Both the position numbers and the translations under genes were made by a program. Positions 1 through 8,780 of a stretch of 64,000 nucleotides of DNA are shown here, in pieces. Source of the DNA: Gardnerella swidsinskii (GTDB lineage: Bacteria > Actinomycetota > Actinomycetes > Actinomycetales > Bifidobacteriaceae); assembly GCF_003397705.1 (NCBI RefSeq), contig NZ_QJVB01000004.1, forward strand, positions 1 to 64,000, read 5' to 3'. Below the pieces are notes generated by a model that was not told the DNA's origin, searched no databases, and saw only the letters and a list, made by a program, of their open reading frames with translations. How positions within the stretch are numbered: position 1 is the stretch's first letter; the number at the start of each line of letters is the position of its first letter.

Positions 1-115
1 TAAGCGCTCACTGCTGAGCTTGCACGGAAAGTCCACTGGACTTTCCGTCTGAGCAAGCTCACGCTCCGAATTGCTTTCGCGCGCGCAATGCTGCGCTCAA
101 GCAGGTCGTCGCGCA
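1..115 (-). repeat. Dispersed hairpin repeat, copy 1
   Basis: On the minus strand this stretch matches 43690-43868 and 51508-51723: the elements GACCTGCTTGAG, GCGCGCGAAAGCAA and CGGAG follow in the same order. The centre is a perfect 11-bp stem with a 3-nt loop at 24-48 (ACGGAAAGTCC / ACT / GGACTTTCCGT). The minus-strand end matches the far end of copy 3 at 51706-51723. The copy may be cut by the window edge. No protein is encoded. The rest of the region up to 413 holds no gene; around 310-360 there are several short CAATTG-containing inverted repeats. Confidence 0.75.
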
Positions 116-413
116 AACGCGAGGAAAACTTACGGCAAATGTAGTTAAAAACAGACAACAGAGACATGCGCGCAGAAACCGTACTGCACCAGTAACGAAA
201 AATCCCCGGCAAACGTTTTGTAGCATCATTTGCCGCAAGGTAGTGATTAAATGATGATAGTCGGTGCAGAAGCAAGTGAGCTTTGAGTATTCTTTGAATA
301 TTAAGGTATTGCGCCGATTGCAATTGGGCCAGCAATTGAGTTGATAATTGGGCTATCAATTGAAATAAAATCAAGCAATTAAGAATGCGGAATATTGTAA
401 CTAAAGCGATTAT

Positions 414-472
414 GCTATTGCAGTAGAGCTATTTGCAATAATGCTGTTAGCAGTAATGCTATTTGCGATTAT
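414..472 (+). repeat. Degenerate 15-bp tandem repeat
   Basis: Four imperfect units (414-427, 428-442, 443-457, 458-472) follow the pattern GCTATTTGCARTAAT. They end just before the ribosome binding site of the nicotinamidase-like gene, so they lie in its 5' leader or promoter. Whether the copy number affects expression is unknown. Confidence 0.6.
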
Positions 473-499
473 TCTGTAAATTTCATACAAGGAGTAGGT

Positions 500-1054
500 A
501 TGAATAAAGCCCTTATTAACATTGATTATACGAATGATTTTGTGACAAGCGATGGCTCTCTGACTGTAGGTGAGCCTGCGCAAAAGCTTGAGAAGCGTAT
601 TACTGAGATTTCGCAGGAATTTCTTGACGCTGGAGAGTTCGTGGTTTTTGCGATTGATACGCATCATTTGAACGATCCGTATCATCCTGAAACTAAACTT
701 TTCCCACCTCACAATATCGCCGGAACTCACGGTCAGAAGCTGTACGGCGCGCTTGGTGATTTTTACGAGGAAAATAAAGATAAAAGCAATGTGTATTACA
801 TTCATAAAACTCGCTACTCGTCGTTTAATGGCACGGATTTGCTGATTAAGCTGCGCGAACGTCATATTGAGGAGTTGCACTTGGTGGGTGTTTGCACGGA
901 TATTTGCGTGCTTCACACTGCTGTTGATGCGTATAATCTTGGCTTCAAAATCGTAGTTCACAAAGATGCAGTCGCAAGCTTTGATCCGCAAGGTCACGAA
1001 TGGGCTTTGCGCCACTTTAAGACTTGCCTTAATGCGGATATTGTAGAAGGCTGA
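500..1054 (+). CDS. Nicotinamidase / isochorismatase-family cysteine hydrolase
   Basis: This 184-residue cytosolic hydrolase has the isochorismatase fold. The catalytic triad of the nicotinamidase group is visible as Asp9 (INIDYTNDF), Lys103 (IHKTRYSSF) and Cys136 (GVCTDICV). Asp53, His55 and His71 fit the metal site of PncA enzymes. The likely reaction is nicotinamide to nicotinate plus ammonia for NAD salvage, but related members act on other amides, so no gene symbol is given. The length is normal for the family. The start has a good ribosome binding site (AAGGAG, about 489-494). It is a single-gene unit closed by the terminator at 1109-1139. Confidence 0.85.
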   Translation: MNKALINIDYTNDFVTSDGSLTVGEPAQKLEKRITEISQEFLDAGEFVVFAIDTHHLNDPYHPETKLFPPHNIAGTHGQKLYGALGDFYEENKDKSNVYYIHKTRYSSFNGTDLLIKLRERHIEELHLVGVCTDICVLHTAVDAYNLGFKIVVHKDAVASFDPQGHEWALRHFKTCLNADIVEG

Positions 1055-1108
1055 GAATTTTAGCTAAAAATATTTAAATAAGTATTCAATAGTTATTGAG
1101 AATAATAG

Positions 1109-1139
1109 ACGCTGGTTGCTTTAAGCTACCAGCGTTTTT
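1109..1139 (+). terminator. Rho-independent terminator after the nicotinamidase-like gene
   Basis: ACGCTGGT (1109-1116) pairs with ACCAGCGT (1128-1135) and is followed by a T run. It separates the hydrolase gene from the metal-uptake locus. Confidence 0.85.
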
Positions 1140-1158
1140 GTTTATTCGGAGTGTCGAC

Positions 1159-1187
1159 TTGCTATTAATGAGAATCATTATTATTAT
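1159..1187 (+). promoter_or_regulatory. Promoter with an internal Fur/Zur-type box for the anchored-repeat metal locus
   Basis: A -35 box TTGCTA (1159-1164) and a -10 box TATTAT (1182-1187) stand 17 bp apart. The spacer holds TAATGAGAATCATTA (1166-1180), a 7-1-7 inverted repeat with one mismatch, the layout of Fur-family operators (Fur, Zur, Mur). A wider inverted repeat CTATTAAT / ATTAATAG (1162-1169, 1186-1193) encloses it. Repressor binding here would block RNA polymerase. Which metal is sensed cannot be told from the box alone. Confidence 0.75.
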
Positions 1188-1282
1188 TAATAGACGTTGT
1201 TAAAAATCTTCCATAATTATTTGCGAAAAGAAGAGCGCATATAACGATAAGAAGATGAAGTGTAGAGAGCGAAATAGTAATT

Positions 1283-3598
1283 ATGACTCAGGTCATTAGG
1301 GATATTGTGAAACGTGCTTTTGCAATGGCAAGTGTTGCAATACTTGCCATTGCCGTGCTCGCATCAGGATTTAGTGCAGCTTTACCGGCAGTTGCATTAG
1401 AAAATAGTAATCCTGGCGAAAAATACGATCCTACAAAAAAGGAAGTGCTAAGTCACGGCCATACGGACGTATTTTACCCAATTCAATACAACGGTAAATT
1501 CATTATGGCCGTCGAAAAAGACGGTGCCACTTTCTTAAAGCCTGAAAACACTACTTTGCGTGTAGCAAAAAACACGTATACTACAAAATCGCAGCTTCCT
1601 GCGCTCGCTACTGAATACTACTATCTCGATGGTTCCGGAAATCAAAAAGGAAACCCCCTCTTCCCGGGTTGGGACACAGGTTATGCTGCAACTTTAGTTG
1701 GCGCACCTCATGCAGATGACGCAACAGCAGATATTGCAATTCAGCAAGTTACTGGACCAATGAACGGGCGCATTCTGCTTTGGACTACCGATGGTGCTGG
1801 TAAAAATTCGAAGAAATTATCGTTTGAAGAGAACGATTTAGACGACGAACCTGATACTGATGGCAGTCGATTTATGCTACCTGGCGTAATTCACCAACAT
1901 ACTGCTGGCCACGTGCATGCAAACTGGGGATTTACGCAGCCTGGCGTTTACAAACTAAAAGTAGCAGCAACTATTACAAATAAGAACACTAAGAAGCAGA
2001 TTACAACCGAACCTGCAGAATACACTTTTGAAGTAGAAGATACATATTCAGGCGAAGTACCTGCTGGCATTACGGAAACGCTTGATTTGCACCGTCGCGG
2101 TGATTCTATTAATCCTGACGATGATGAAGAAGCACACGAAGCTTCCAAAGATCATAAAGACACGGATAAAGACGATGGCGGCGATATGCGCATCGGCAAT
2201 ATTCGTGATTCCGGACCTCATCCGCATTATCATTCATACGAAGGTTATGGTGGTTTAGACTTAAAAGTAGTTAACAAACCAAAGGGTGCTCGTATTGAGT
2301 GGAGATATGTGCGTGCTGACGAAGGTCCTGACGCGTATGGAACCACTCTTTTTGCTGAGAGATTGCAGCTTCCAGCTGAGCCTGCAATGAACAAGATGAA
2401 AGTGTATGCTCACGCAACTGAAGGTGAAACGCAAGTTGGCAAAGATACTGCGTCTGCAACCATCGCCGTTGAAGATCACGGTGCTGACGGACATCCTGTA
2501 GTAAAAGCAATTGCTCCTTATAAGCGTTTCAAACCAGGGGATACTTTACACGCGAAAACAGTATTGCTTAACCCTCATGTTGCAACCGACGGTGTTACCG
2601 GTGTGCCAATTGACGATCCGACAAGTCCAGTAACTTCCATAGTCAAAGATTATGTTTGGTTGATAAAAAAGGAAGGAGAAAGCGAATTTAAGCGCATTTC
2701 TGGTGCCGTGAACAGCAAGTTGGAGCTAAAACTTGATGCGTCAATGCAAGGTGCAACGATTCGTCCTTCCTTAGTTTTAAAGAACGGTGAACTTTACCGT
2801 AATAAAATGTTTGATGAGTTTTGCGATTATGTTATTGAGATGAAAGGTGTTCCTCACTCTCATAACCATGATGGCGATGATGATCAAAGTGGTTCTGATT
2901 CTGAAGATGATGAGAACTCTCACGGGAAAAAGCACCATGAGAAGCGTCGTAATAAGCGCAAAAATAAGACTAAGCATTTTGTTGGTGGAAAGAACTTTTT
3001 GAAAGGTGTATTCGGCGGCACTGCAAATTCGGGACTATTTGGATCTAGTTCTAATGGTGGATTCCAATTCGAATCTAATTTCTTTAAGAAATCCAACAGA
3101 AAATTCAAGCGCACAAAGAAGAATCGCAATAAGACTAACCGCACTAATCGTAAGAATAATTCTAAAAATAATACGCAAAGTGGTGCTAGTTCTGGTTCTA
3201 GTTCTTTTACAAGAACAGAAAATTCAAGCGGAACATCGTTACATAATTCATCGCGACGAACTTCTGGCGGAACTCATACTAAGAACAAGAGCTCTAAGAA
3301 AAGTGGACAGACTATTCGTAATTTCGTAAGAACAGATAATAATTCTGGCAATAAGTCTAAAAATAGTTCTGTCAATAACTCTGATTTTGTTAAGAATACT
3401 GAACGTCATGCTTTGCAAGGTGCAAGGCAATACAACGAAGAATCTGATGAAGCGTATGAAGATGATTCAGATGATACAAAAGGTGATGGTTCCTCGACTA
3501 AGTGGGTTGCGGTTGCAGCTTCAGGTGCGAGCGTCGGCTTATGCACAATAACTGGCGCATGCGGAGCATTGATACGTTCTAAATTGAAATTGTTGTAA
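1283..3598 (+). CDS. Anchored-repeat surface protein, His/Asp-rich, first gene of metal locus
   Basis: This 771-residue exported protein starts with a basic n-region and a long hydrophobic signal segment (about 11-38). One actinobacterial surface-anchored repeat domain (TIGR03769 type) spans roughly 55-240. It opens with SHGHTD and closes with the hallmark HVHANWGFTQPGVYKL. Two Ig-like stretches follow. His/Asp-rich segments lie near 311-320 (PHPHYHSYEG) and 525-565, suited to binding Zn or similar metals. A Lys/Asn/Ser-rich stalk (about 565-735) leads to a C-terminal hydrophobic segment with a short basic tail; there is no LPXTG motif. The role is inferred: a cell-surface metal-capture protein serving the ABC transporter encoded downstream. 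Confidence 0.75.
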   Translation: MTQVIRDIVKRAFAMASVAILAIAVLASGFSAALPAVALENSNPGEKYDPTKKEVLSHGHTDVFYPIQYNGKFIMAVEKDGATFLKPENTTLRVAKNTYTTKSQLPALATEYYYLDGSGNQKGNPLFPGWDTGYAATLVGAPHADDATADIAIQQVTGPMNGRILLWTTDGAGKNSKKLSFEENDLDDEPDTDGSRFMLPGVIHQHTAGHVHANWGFTQPGVYKLKVAATITNKNTKKQITTEPAEYTFEVEDTYSGEVPAGITETLDLHRRGDSINPDDDEEAHEASKDHKDTDKDDGGDMRIGNIRDSGPHPHYHSYEGYGGLDLKVVNKPKGARIEWRYVRADEGPDAYGTTLFAERLQLPAEPAMNKMKVYAHATEGETQVGKDTASATIAVEDHGADGHPVVKAIAPYKRFKPGDTLHAKTVLLNPHVATDGVTGVPIDDPTSPVTSIVKDYVWLIKKEGESEFKRISGAVNSKLELKLDASMQGATIRPSLVLKNGELYRNKMFDEFCDYVIEMKGVPHSHNHDGDDDQSGSDSEDDENSHGKKHHEKRRNKRKNKTKHFVGGKNFLKGVFGGTANSGLFGSSSNGGFQFESNFFKKSNRKFKRTKKNRNKTNRTNRKNNSKNNTQSGASSGSSSFTRTENSSGTSLHNSSRRTSGGTHTKNKSSKKSGQTIRNFVRTDNNSGNKSKNSSVNNSDFVKNTERHALQGARQYNEESDEAYEDDSDDTKGDGSSTKWVAVAASGASVGLCTITGACGALIRSKLKLL

Positions 3599-3632
3599 AT
3601 GGTATTCGTATTATTACTAGAAAGTTTAAATA

Positions 3633-4832
3633 ATGAATTACAAACAAAATGAAACATTGCAAGTAAAACGAAAGCATGTATATTCTACTGCGCTGCTTGC
3701 GCTCATATTTTCTTTAGTAACTTTGGTTGCATCTTTATGTGCACCAAATCCAATGCAGGAAACTGCTTATGCTAATGAAGGCAATCAGCCAGTTATGATT
3801 CAAGCAGGTCATGCTGATTTTGGACCAACGCTAATCGACGGCAAATGGAAATTGAAGATTCGTGATGATACTGGTGACGAACCAGTGTGGCGAGACCCAG
3901 AAAATGTGGTATTTAAATTAGGTGGCAATTCAATAATTCCTATGCCTGATGATGCTGCCTACAGTTTTATTGGCGAAAAGCCTGGAACCAAGCTTTACGT
4001 AATTCCACAAACTCAAAATCCTGATGTGCCGTGGCTTGGTTGGAATACGCAGGAAGGTGGCGTGCTTAACGAGCTCGATCGCGGTGCAAACCTTTCTCTT
4101 GAAGGAGTAAGCGGCCCGGGTAAACTGCATGTTTACTTAGAAAATGGCAACAACAATCCACAGCAACTTTGGGATAGTACTAAAGGATATCCGCAAAACA
4201 GCTGGATTGAAGCCAACGCTCATACTCACGTGAATTGGGTGTTTTCTAAGCCTGGAATTTATCATGTGAAGCTTACTTTTTCAGGAAAGCTTAAAAATGG
4301 ACGCGCAGTAAGCGATACGCGTGTTCTTAATTTTGCAGTTGGAGATAATACCGATCCTAATGCTGCTTTAGGTGCGGGTGCTGCTGGAGCAAGTGGCAAC
4401 GAGGGCGACGAAGAGGGTCAAGATGAAGAAGATAACGATGAATCCGAAAAAGATGAAGCTAATCATCATCACGAACTCCTTCACAACAAGCATAAGCATT
4501 CTCACAAAGTATCTGAAAAAAGTGACGATACAGCTTTAGTTCTTCAAATTGTAGGTATTTTTGTGGCTATTATTGCCGTAATTATTGTGATTTTTGTACT
4601 AATAGCTGTAGTTAAAAGCAAGAAAGCACGAAATCTTGCGCTTGCTAAGCAAGTTTCTGCACAAGCTAATCAACAGTATGCAAATAATGCAAATTCTGTG
4701 AATAATGCAAATGGTGACAATACCTTGCCAAATCTAGTGCGTGATCAAGAAACGACAGTAATGTCACCAATTAATAATTCTCAATATTCTCAATCAGACA
4801 ATGTGCAATCTGATGGCACTCAGTGGAAATAA
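3633..4832 (+). CDS. Anchored-repeat surface protein with His-rich linker and membrane anchor
   Basis: This 399-residue protein has an N-terminal signal segment (about 14-47). A single anchored-repeat domain (about 57-220) contains GHADFGPTLIDGKWKL, LYVIPQTQ, VPWLGWNT, LSLEGVSGPG and HTHVNWVFSKPGIY. Next come an acidic stretch and a His-rich linker (HHHELLHNKHKHSH, about 275-293), one transmembrane helix (about 302-328), and a cytoplasmic Asn/Gln-rich tail of about 70 residues. It lies 34 bp after the first surface gene. Having a cytoplasmic tail rather than a sortase motif, it is probably held in the membrane. The His cluster just outside the membrane could pass metal to the transporter; this is inference. 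Confidence 0.75.
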   Translation: MNYKQNETLQVKRKHVYSTALLALIFSLVTLVASLCAPNPMQETAYANEGNQPVMIQAGHADFGPTLIDGKWKLKIRDDTGDEPVWRDPENVVFKLGGNSIIPMPDDAAYSFIGEKPGTKLYVIPQTQNPDVPWLGWNTQEGGVLNELDRGANLSLEGVSGPGKLHVYLENGNNNPQQLWDSTKGYPQNSWIEANAHTHVNWVFSKPGIYHVKLTFSGKLKNGRAVSDTRVLNFAVGDNTDPNAALGAGAAGASGNEGDEEGQDEEDNDESEKDEANHHHELLHNKHKHSHKVSEKSDDTALVLQIVGIFVAIIAVIIVIFVLIAVVKSKKARNLALAKQVSAQANQQYANNANSVNNANGDNTLPNLVRDQETTVMSPINNSQYSQSDNVQSDGTQWK

Positions 4833-4845
4833 TGGTGTGACGAAA

Positions 4846-6993
4846 ATGGTTCGTAATAGTATAAAGAAATTATCTCGCGCTTTGTTGGTGGGCGTGTGCT
4901 TGTGTGGCATGATGATGGGAACTCCCACGGCTTTTGCTGACAATGGCAGTGACGCAACTGTTGTAAGCGGAAAGAAATCTTCTAAAGATTTTACTGCCAT
5001 AAAAAAAGCCAATTTTGCAGCGTGTACTGCTGCTAGATTAGATAAAACTGCTTCACAACCTGCGGCTGATAGTAAAGTTGCAATGTGCCACGCATATAAA
5101 GGTCATGCTGATGTTTTTGCAACTTTCTTTGATAGTGCAAGCAGGCGCATGGTATTAGGAACCTTGGGAGATGCGTTTGAAAGTGAAGATCATAATGGCA
5201 CTCGTTACGATACGAATCGGCTTATTTTTGAAGTCGGTTCTAAAAATATCATGCAGTTTTCCAAAGATGAGAACGATCCGATAATAAAAGAAATCTACGC
5301 AACAACTCGCGAAGGTGTAGTCTGGTTCTTTGATCAATCTGGAGCTGGAAATACTGGTGCATTATGGCCTGGTTTAGATACTAGACCGTTATATAAGGGA
5401 GCTGGTTCTACAACAAAAGTTAATCCAACAGTTAAATTGTCGCTAACTGGTATCGAAGCACCCCACAACGGCGAAGTTTTTATGTACACTCGCAGCGGTG
5501 ACGATTATGAGAAAATGCTTGGTTCTGTTGACGGATGGCCGAAAGATGTTGACATCACTGAGACTGGTGGCAAGCATTCGCACATGTATTGGTCTTTTAA
5601 CCGTCCTGGTGTGTACAAGTTAAAAATGAAGGCTACTACTACCGTTGGTGACGAGGAGCAAAGTTCTGAGCAAGTCTATACATTCCACGTCACTAATCAT
5701 GATGTAACAGCTGGGGATTTTGCTGATTATGATGGCGTATCTTTTGACGGTGATGACGGTGATGAAGATGGTGAAGATGACGAAGAAGATTCAGATGATA
5801 ATGATGATTCTCAAGGTGAGGATCACAGCATTAATGTGCAACAAAGTAACGGATCTTTCTTCATTAACGGTAACAACAACACTGTGTATGTGACTCCATG
5901 GTCTGGAGCAAAAATGCAACAACAAGGACTTTTTGGGAGTAATAACGGTGGTCTTATTCATGGGGAACATAACGCGAAAAGCGGAAAGCAAGATTCTCAA
6001 AGTCAGCAATCTGCTGCGACAAAGTTCAAAGACATCAAGGGTGACAAACTCGTTATAGACCACGGTCATGTTGATATTGCTGTATATACTGGCGATTCAA
6101 ATAAAGTTGATATGGCTGTGCAAGAAGATGTGACAGGAAGTCACGTATTTAGAGACACAGATACAGTTGTGTTCGCAGTTGGTGATGCTGGCAAAACTAA
6201 CGGCGTGTATCGTATACCTCAAACTCAAATTGATGGTGTGCCATGGATGGGTTGGAATAATCAGTCTATGAATCCGCATAAGCCAACTCAATTGAGCCTA
6301 ACAGGAGTTGAAGGTCCTGGAAACGTACGCGTTTGGATGTTCGGCGGCTTGGGCGGTGGAGATCAAGAGATTTTCTCCACTCAAGGAGCAACAGATTATA
6401 CGATACCTGCGAATACGCATGCTCATGCGAATTGGGATTTCGACGAACCGGGATATTACACATTGCAATTCCAAGCTTCTGACGGAAATTCTACAGTAAC
6501 TCGCAATATTCATGTTGCTGTTGGTGTTGATCCACAAGAAACGCCAATGGGGTATGCTGGCGGCCGCGAAGATAATGTAAAAAAGGATCCACGAGGCAGA
6601 AAAGGTGATCCTTTTGTACCTTATAATCCACCAAAACCTGCTGATTTGTCTCGTTTTGGCGGAAATCCTTTTGTTGGTGGTCGTGGTTTAGGATTGAACA
6701 ATTCACACTCTGGAAAACAATTGCCAAGAAAAGCTAAAAAGCATAAAGGTCTTGTTTCAAAAATTAGTAACAAGAGGCTCGCTAAAAGTTTGTACCGACA
6801 GAAATTGAACGATAATGACGATGTTGCGAAGTCTGAAGCAAAAGGTGTAACAGGATTATTTAAGCGAAATCCTTTACTTGCTTATTCGCTTCTTGCTGGT
6901 GGAATTATTGCTGTGCTTGGCGTTTTGGGTGCAGGAATTTGGTATCTGTACAAGCGCGGACTTATTAACTTCAACTGGCTGTTGCGCTATTAG
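4846..6993 (+). CDS. Anchored-repeat surface protein with two repeat domains
   Basis: This protein of about 715 residues has a signal peptide (MVRNSIKKLSRALLVG...TAFA) and two anchored-repeat domains. The first (about 80-300) ends in SHMYWSFNRPGVYKLKM. The second (about 404-545) has GHVDIAVY, YRIPQTQ, VPWMGWNN, LSLTGVEGPG and HAHANWDFDEPGYYTL. A very acidic linker (about 305-330) joins them. A basic Lys/Gly-rich stalk and one transmembrane helix (about 678-702) end the protein. The start is uncertain: ATG 4846 gives the cleanest signal peptide, but in-frame GTG 4837 is better spaced from the weak GTGGA upstream. An ATG at 4801 would overlap the previous gene and is unlikely. Confidence 0.75.
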   Translation: MVRNSIKKLSRALLVGVCLCGMMMGTPTAFADNGSDATVVSGKKSSKDFTAIKKANFAACTAARLDKTASQPAADSKVAMCHAYKGHADVFATFFDSASRRMVLGTLGDAFESEDHNGTRYDTNRLIFEVGSKNIMQFSKDENDPIIKEIYATTREGVVWFFDQSGAGNTGALWPGLDTRPLYKGAGSTTKVNPTVKLSLTGIEAPHNGEVFMYTRSGDDYEKMLGSVDGWPKDVDITETGGKHSHMYWSFNRPGVYKLKMKATTTVGDEEQSSEQVYTFHVTNHDVTAGDFADYDGVSFDGDDGDEDGEDDEEDSDDNDDSQGEDHSINVQQSNGSFFINGNNNTVYVTPWSGAKMQQQGLFGSNNGGLIHGEHNAKSGKQDSQSQQSAATKFKDIKGDKLVIDHGHVDIAVYTGDSNKVDMAVQEDVTGSHVFRDTDTVVFAVGDAGKTNGVYRIPQTQIDGVPWMGWNNQSMNPHKPTQLSLTGVEGPGNVRVWMFGGLGGGDQEIFSTQGATDYTIPANTHAHANWDFDEPGYYTLQFQASDGNSTVTRNIHVAVGVDPQETPMGYAGGREDNVKKDPRGRKGDPFVPYNPPKPADLSRFGGNPFVGGRGLGLNNSHSGKQLPRKAKKHKGLVSKISNKRLAKSLYRQKLNDNDDVAKSEAKGVTGLFKRNPLLAYSLLAGGIIAVLGVLGAGIWYLYKRGLINFNWLLRY

Positions 6994-7011
6994 TAGTAGG
7001 AGTGTGTAAGG

Positions 7012-8760
7012 GTGATTCATAAGCCCAGAAAAGTAAAGCAAACTTTATTTTCTTCGATTGGTGCAATTGCAGTCGTCGCGTTTATTTTGCCGCTTTCTGC
7101 TTGTGGTAGTGCTAACGGGAATCGTGCAGGACATCGCGATGGTCGCATTAATGTAGTTACAACTACAGGCGTTTTGCGCGATATGGTGGCGAATGTAGCA
7201 GGGGATGCCGCAAATGTGAGTTCAATCGTACCTGATAATGCAGATCCGCACTCTTACGAGCCGCGATTGCGTTCAATTCGAGACGTTGTGTATGCGGATG
7301 TGGCTTTTAGTAATTACATGATGCTTGAGGAGCATGGTGTTATTACTGCTTTAGACGCAAATTTGCGAAAAGGCGTGCCAAATGTGCAACTTGCTGAAGA
7401 AAGCGTGAAACATGCGGCGGATATTATTCCAATGATCGAAGATGTGTCGTTGGACACTATTTGGCTTGGTCTTGCTACAGAACGTCAAACTTTGCAGCAG
7501 GTTGAGGAAACTAAAGGTGCTAGAGAGCAACAAAAATCTCAAGAGAAATCTGATAAGTCGCAGTCTTCTCAGGTTTCTCAATCTTCACAATCAAACGCGC
7601 CTTCAACTGTAACGAAAGAAGGACGCGCTACTGTAATAAAGCCAAAAGCATACAACATGAAGCGTTCGGACAGGATCCGCTTAACTGCAACTAAAGTAAC
7701 CGGTCCTGGTTCGCTTTTTGCTTACCTTACTGGCACTTTTGGAAGCGTAGAAACTTACGTTAATTCAGCAAACGGAATTAACGATGAAGATCATGTGGAT
7801 TTGCCTGCGGACGCGCACACGCATTTAAGTTGGGCTTTTAGTAAGCCAGGAGAATATACCCTCGGTTTTCACGCAGATATGCTCAATGCTCAAAACGAAA
7901 GAGTTGCAAGTTTAGGAAACGCAACTATGCGTTTTGCTGTTGGCATTAACGCGCAGAAATTAGCGAAAAAGCGTGGAGCTAGCGTAGTTTTGAATCAAGG
8001 TCATGCAGATTTGGCTTACGATTTAGCTAAACGCGGATTTTTGTACAGAGTTGACACTTTGCAAGAAAAGCGGTCAGTTGCGCCAAAGCGCGTATACTAT
8101 GAGCCGCGAGACGTAGTAGTAGAAGTGCCGACTAATGCTTTAAAAGAAATTCCAGCTGAACAAGGCTATAGATTCCTTGGATTTGCAAGGCAGAAAATTT
8201 ATCAACTTCCTCAAGCTGTTCTTGGAAAACATGTTCATGGAGATATTGATCCGCATTTATGGCAGTCAGTGAAAAACGGAATTGCTTATGTGCGCACAAT
8301 AGCTGACCGCTTGTGCGAAGTTGATCCTAAAAATGCTCGCAAATATCGCGCAAATGCGGATCGATATATTAATAAACTTCTCGACGTAGACGCTTATATG
8401 CGTAAAAAAGTTGCGTCAATTCCAAAAGAGCGTCGCAACTTGGTTACAACGCATGACGCTTTTGCATACTTAGGTAAAGCTTATGGCGTAAATATAGCAG
8501 GATTTGTAACAATCAACCCTTCAAGCGAGCCAAGCGTGCAAGATAGGCGCAGACTTTCGCAAATTTTGCGCGACTTGGAAATCCCTGCAGTGTTTTTGGA
8601 GCCGAATTTGATTTCTCGCTCGTCTGTGCTTAAAGAGCTTGCGTCTGAAGCACATGTGAAAGTTTGTCCAATTTATGGTGACGCTTTCGACGCGAATGTG
8701 CGAACTTACGCGGATATGATGCGAGCTAACGCGGATTCTTTAGCGAAATGTTTGAAGTGA
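7012..8760 (+). CDS. Metal ABC transporter substrate-binding lipoprotein with inserted anchored-repeat domain
   Basis: This 582-residue cluster A-I (ZnuA/MntC/PsaA) binding protein starts at GTG with AGGAG at 6998-7002. The lipobox LSAC puts the lipidated cysteine at residue 31. The four metal ligands of the family are visible as His80 (NADPHSYEP), His415 (DPHLW), His481 (TTHDAF) and Asp557 (IYGDAFD). Between them, about residues 150-404 are not part of the family fold. They hold a Ser/Gln-rich linker and both halves of the anchored-repeat domain in swapped order: WLG, GPG and HTHLSWAFSKPGEY first, then GHADLAY and KIYQLPQ. Three His and one Asp fit Zn or Mn. It matches the family described as anchored-repeat ABC transporter substrate-binding protein. 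Confidence 0.88.
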   Translation: MIHKPRKVKQTLFSSIGAIAVVAFILPLSACGSANGNRAGHRDGRINVVTTTGVLRDMVANVAGDAANVSSIVPDNADPHSYEPRLRSIRDVVYADVAFSNYMMLEEHGVITALDANLRKGVPNVQLAEESVKHAADIIPMIEDVSLDTIWLGLATERQTLQQVEETKGAREQQKSQEKSDKSQSSQVSQSSQSNAPSTVTKEGRATVIKPKAYNMKRSDRIRLTATKVTGPGSLFAYLTGTFGSVETYVNSANGINDEDHVDLPADAHTHLSWAFSKPGEYTLGFHADMLNAQNERVASLGNATMRFAVGINAQKLAKKRGASVVLNQGHADLAYDLAKRGFLYRVDTLQEKRSVAPKRVYYEPRDVVVEVPTNALKEIPAEQGYRFLGFARQKIYQLPQAVLGKHVHGDIDPHLWQSVKNGIAYVRTIADRLCEVDPKNARKYRANADRYINKLLDVDAYMRKKVASIPKERRNLVTTHDAFAYLGKAYGVNIAGFVTINPSSEPSVQDRRRLSQILRDLEIPAVFLEPNLISRSSVLKELASEAHVKVCPIYGDAFDANVRTYADMMRANADSLAKCLK

Positions 8761-8780
8761 AAGTGTTAAAGGTAATAAAT

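Noticed and set aside
410..1015. Minus-strand open frame opposite the nicotinamidase-like gene
   Set aside because: Shadow of the plus-strand gene; its Ala/Asn/Ser-Ile repeats come from the 15-bp tandem repeat.
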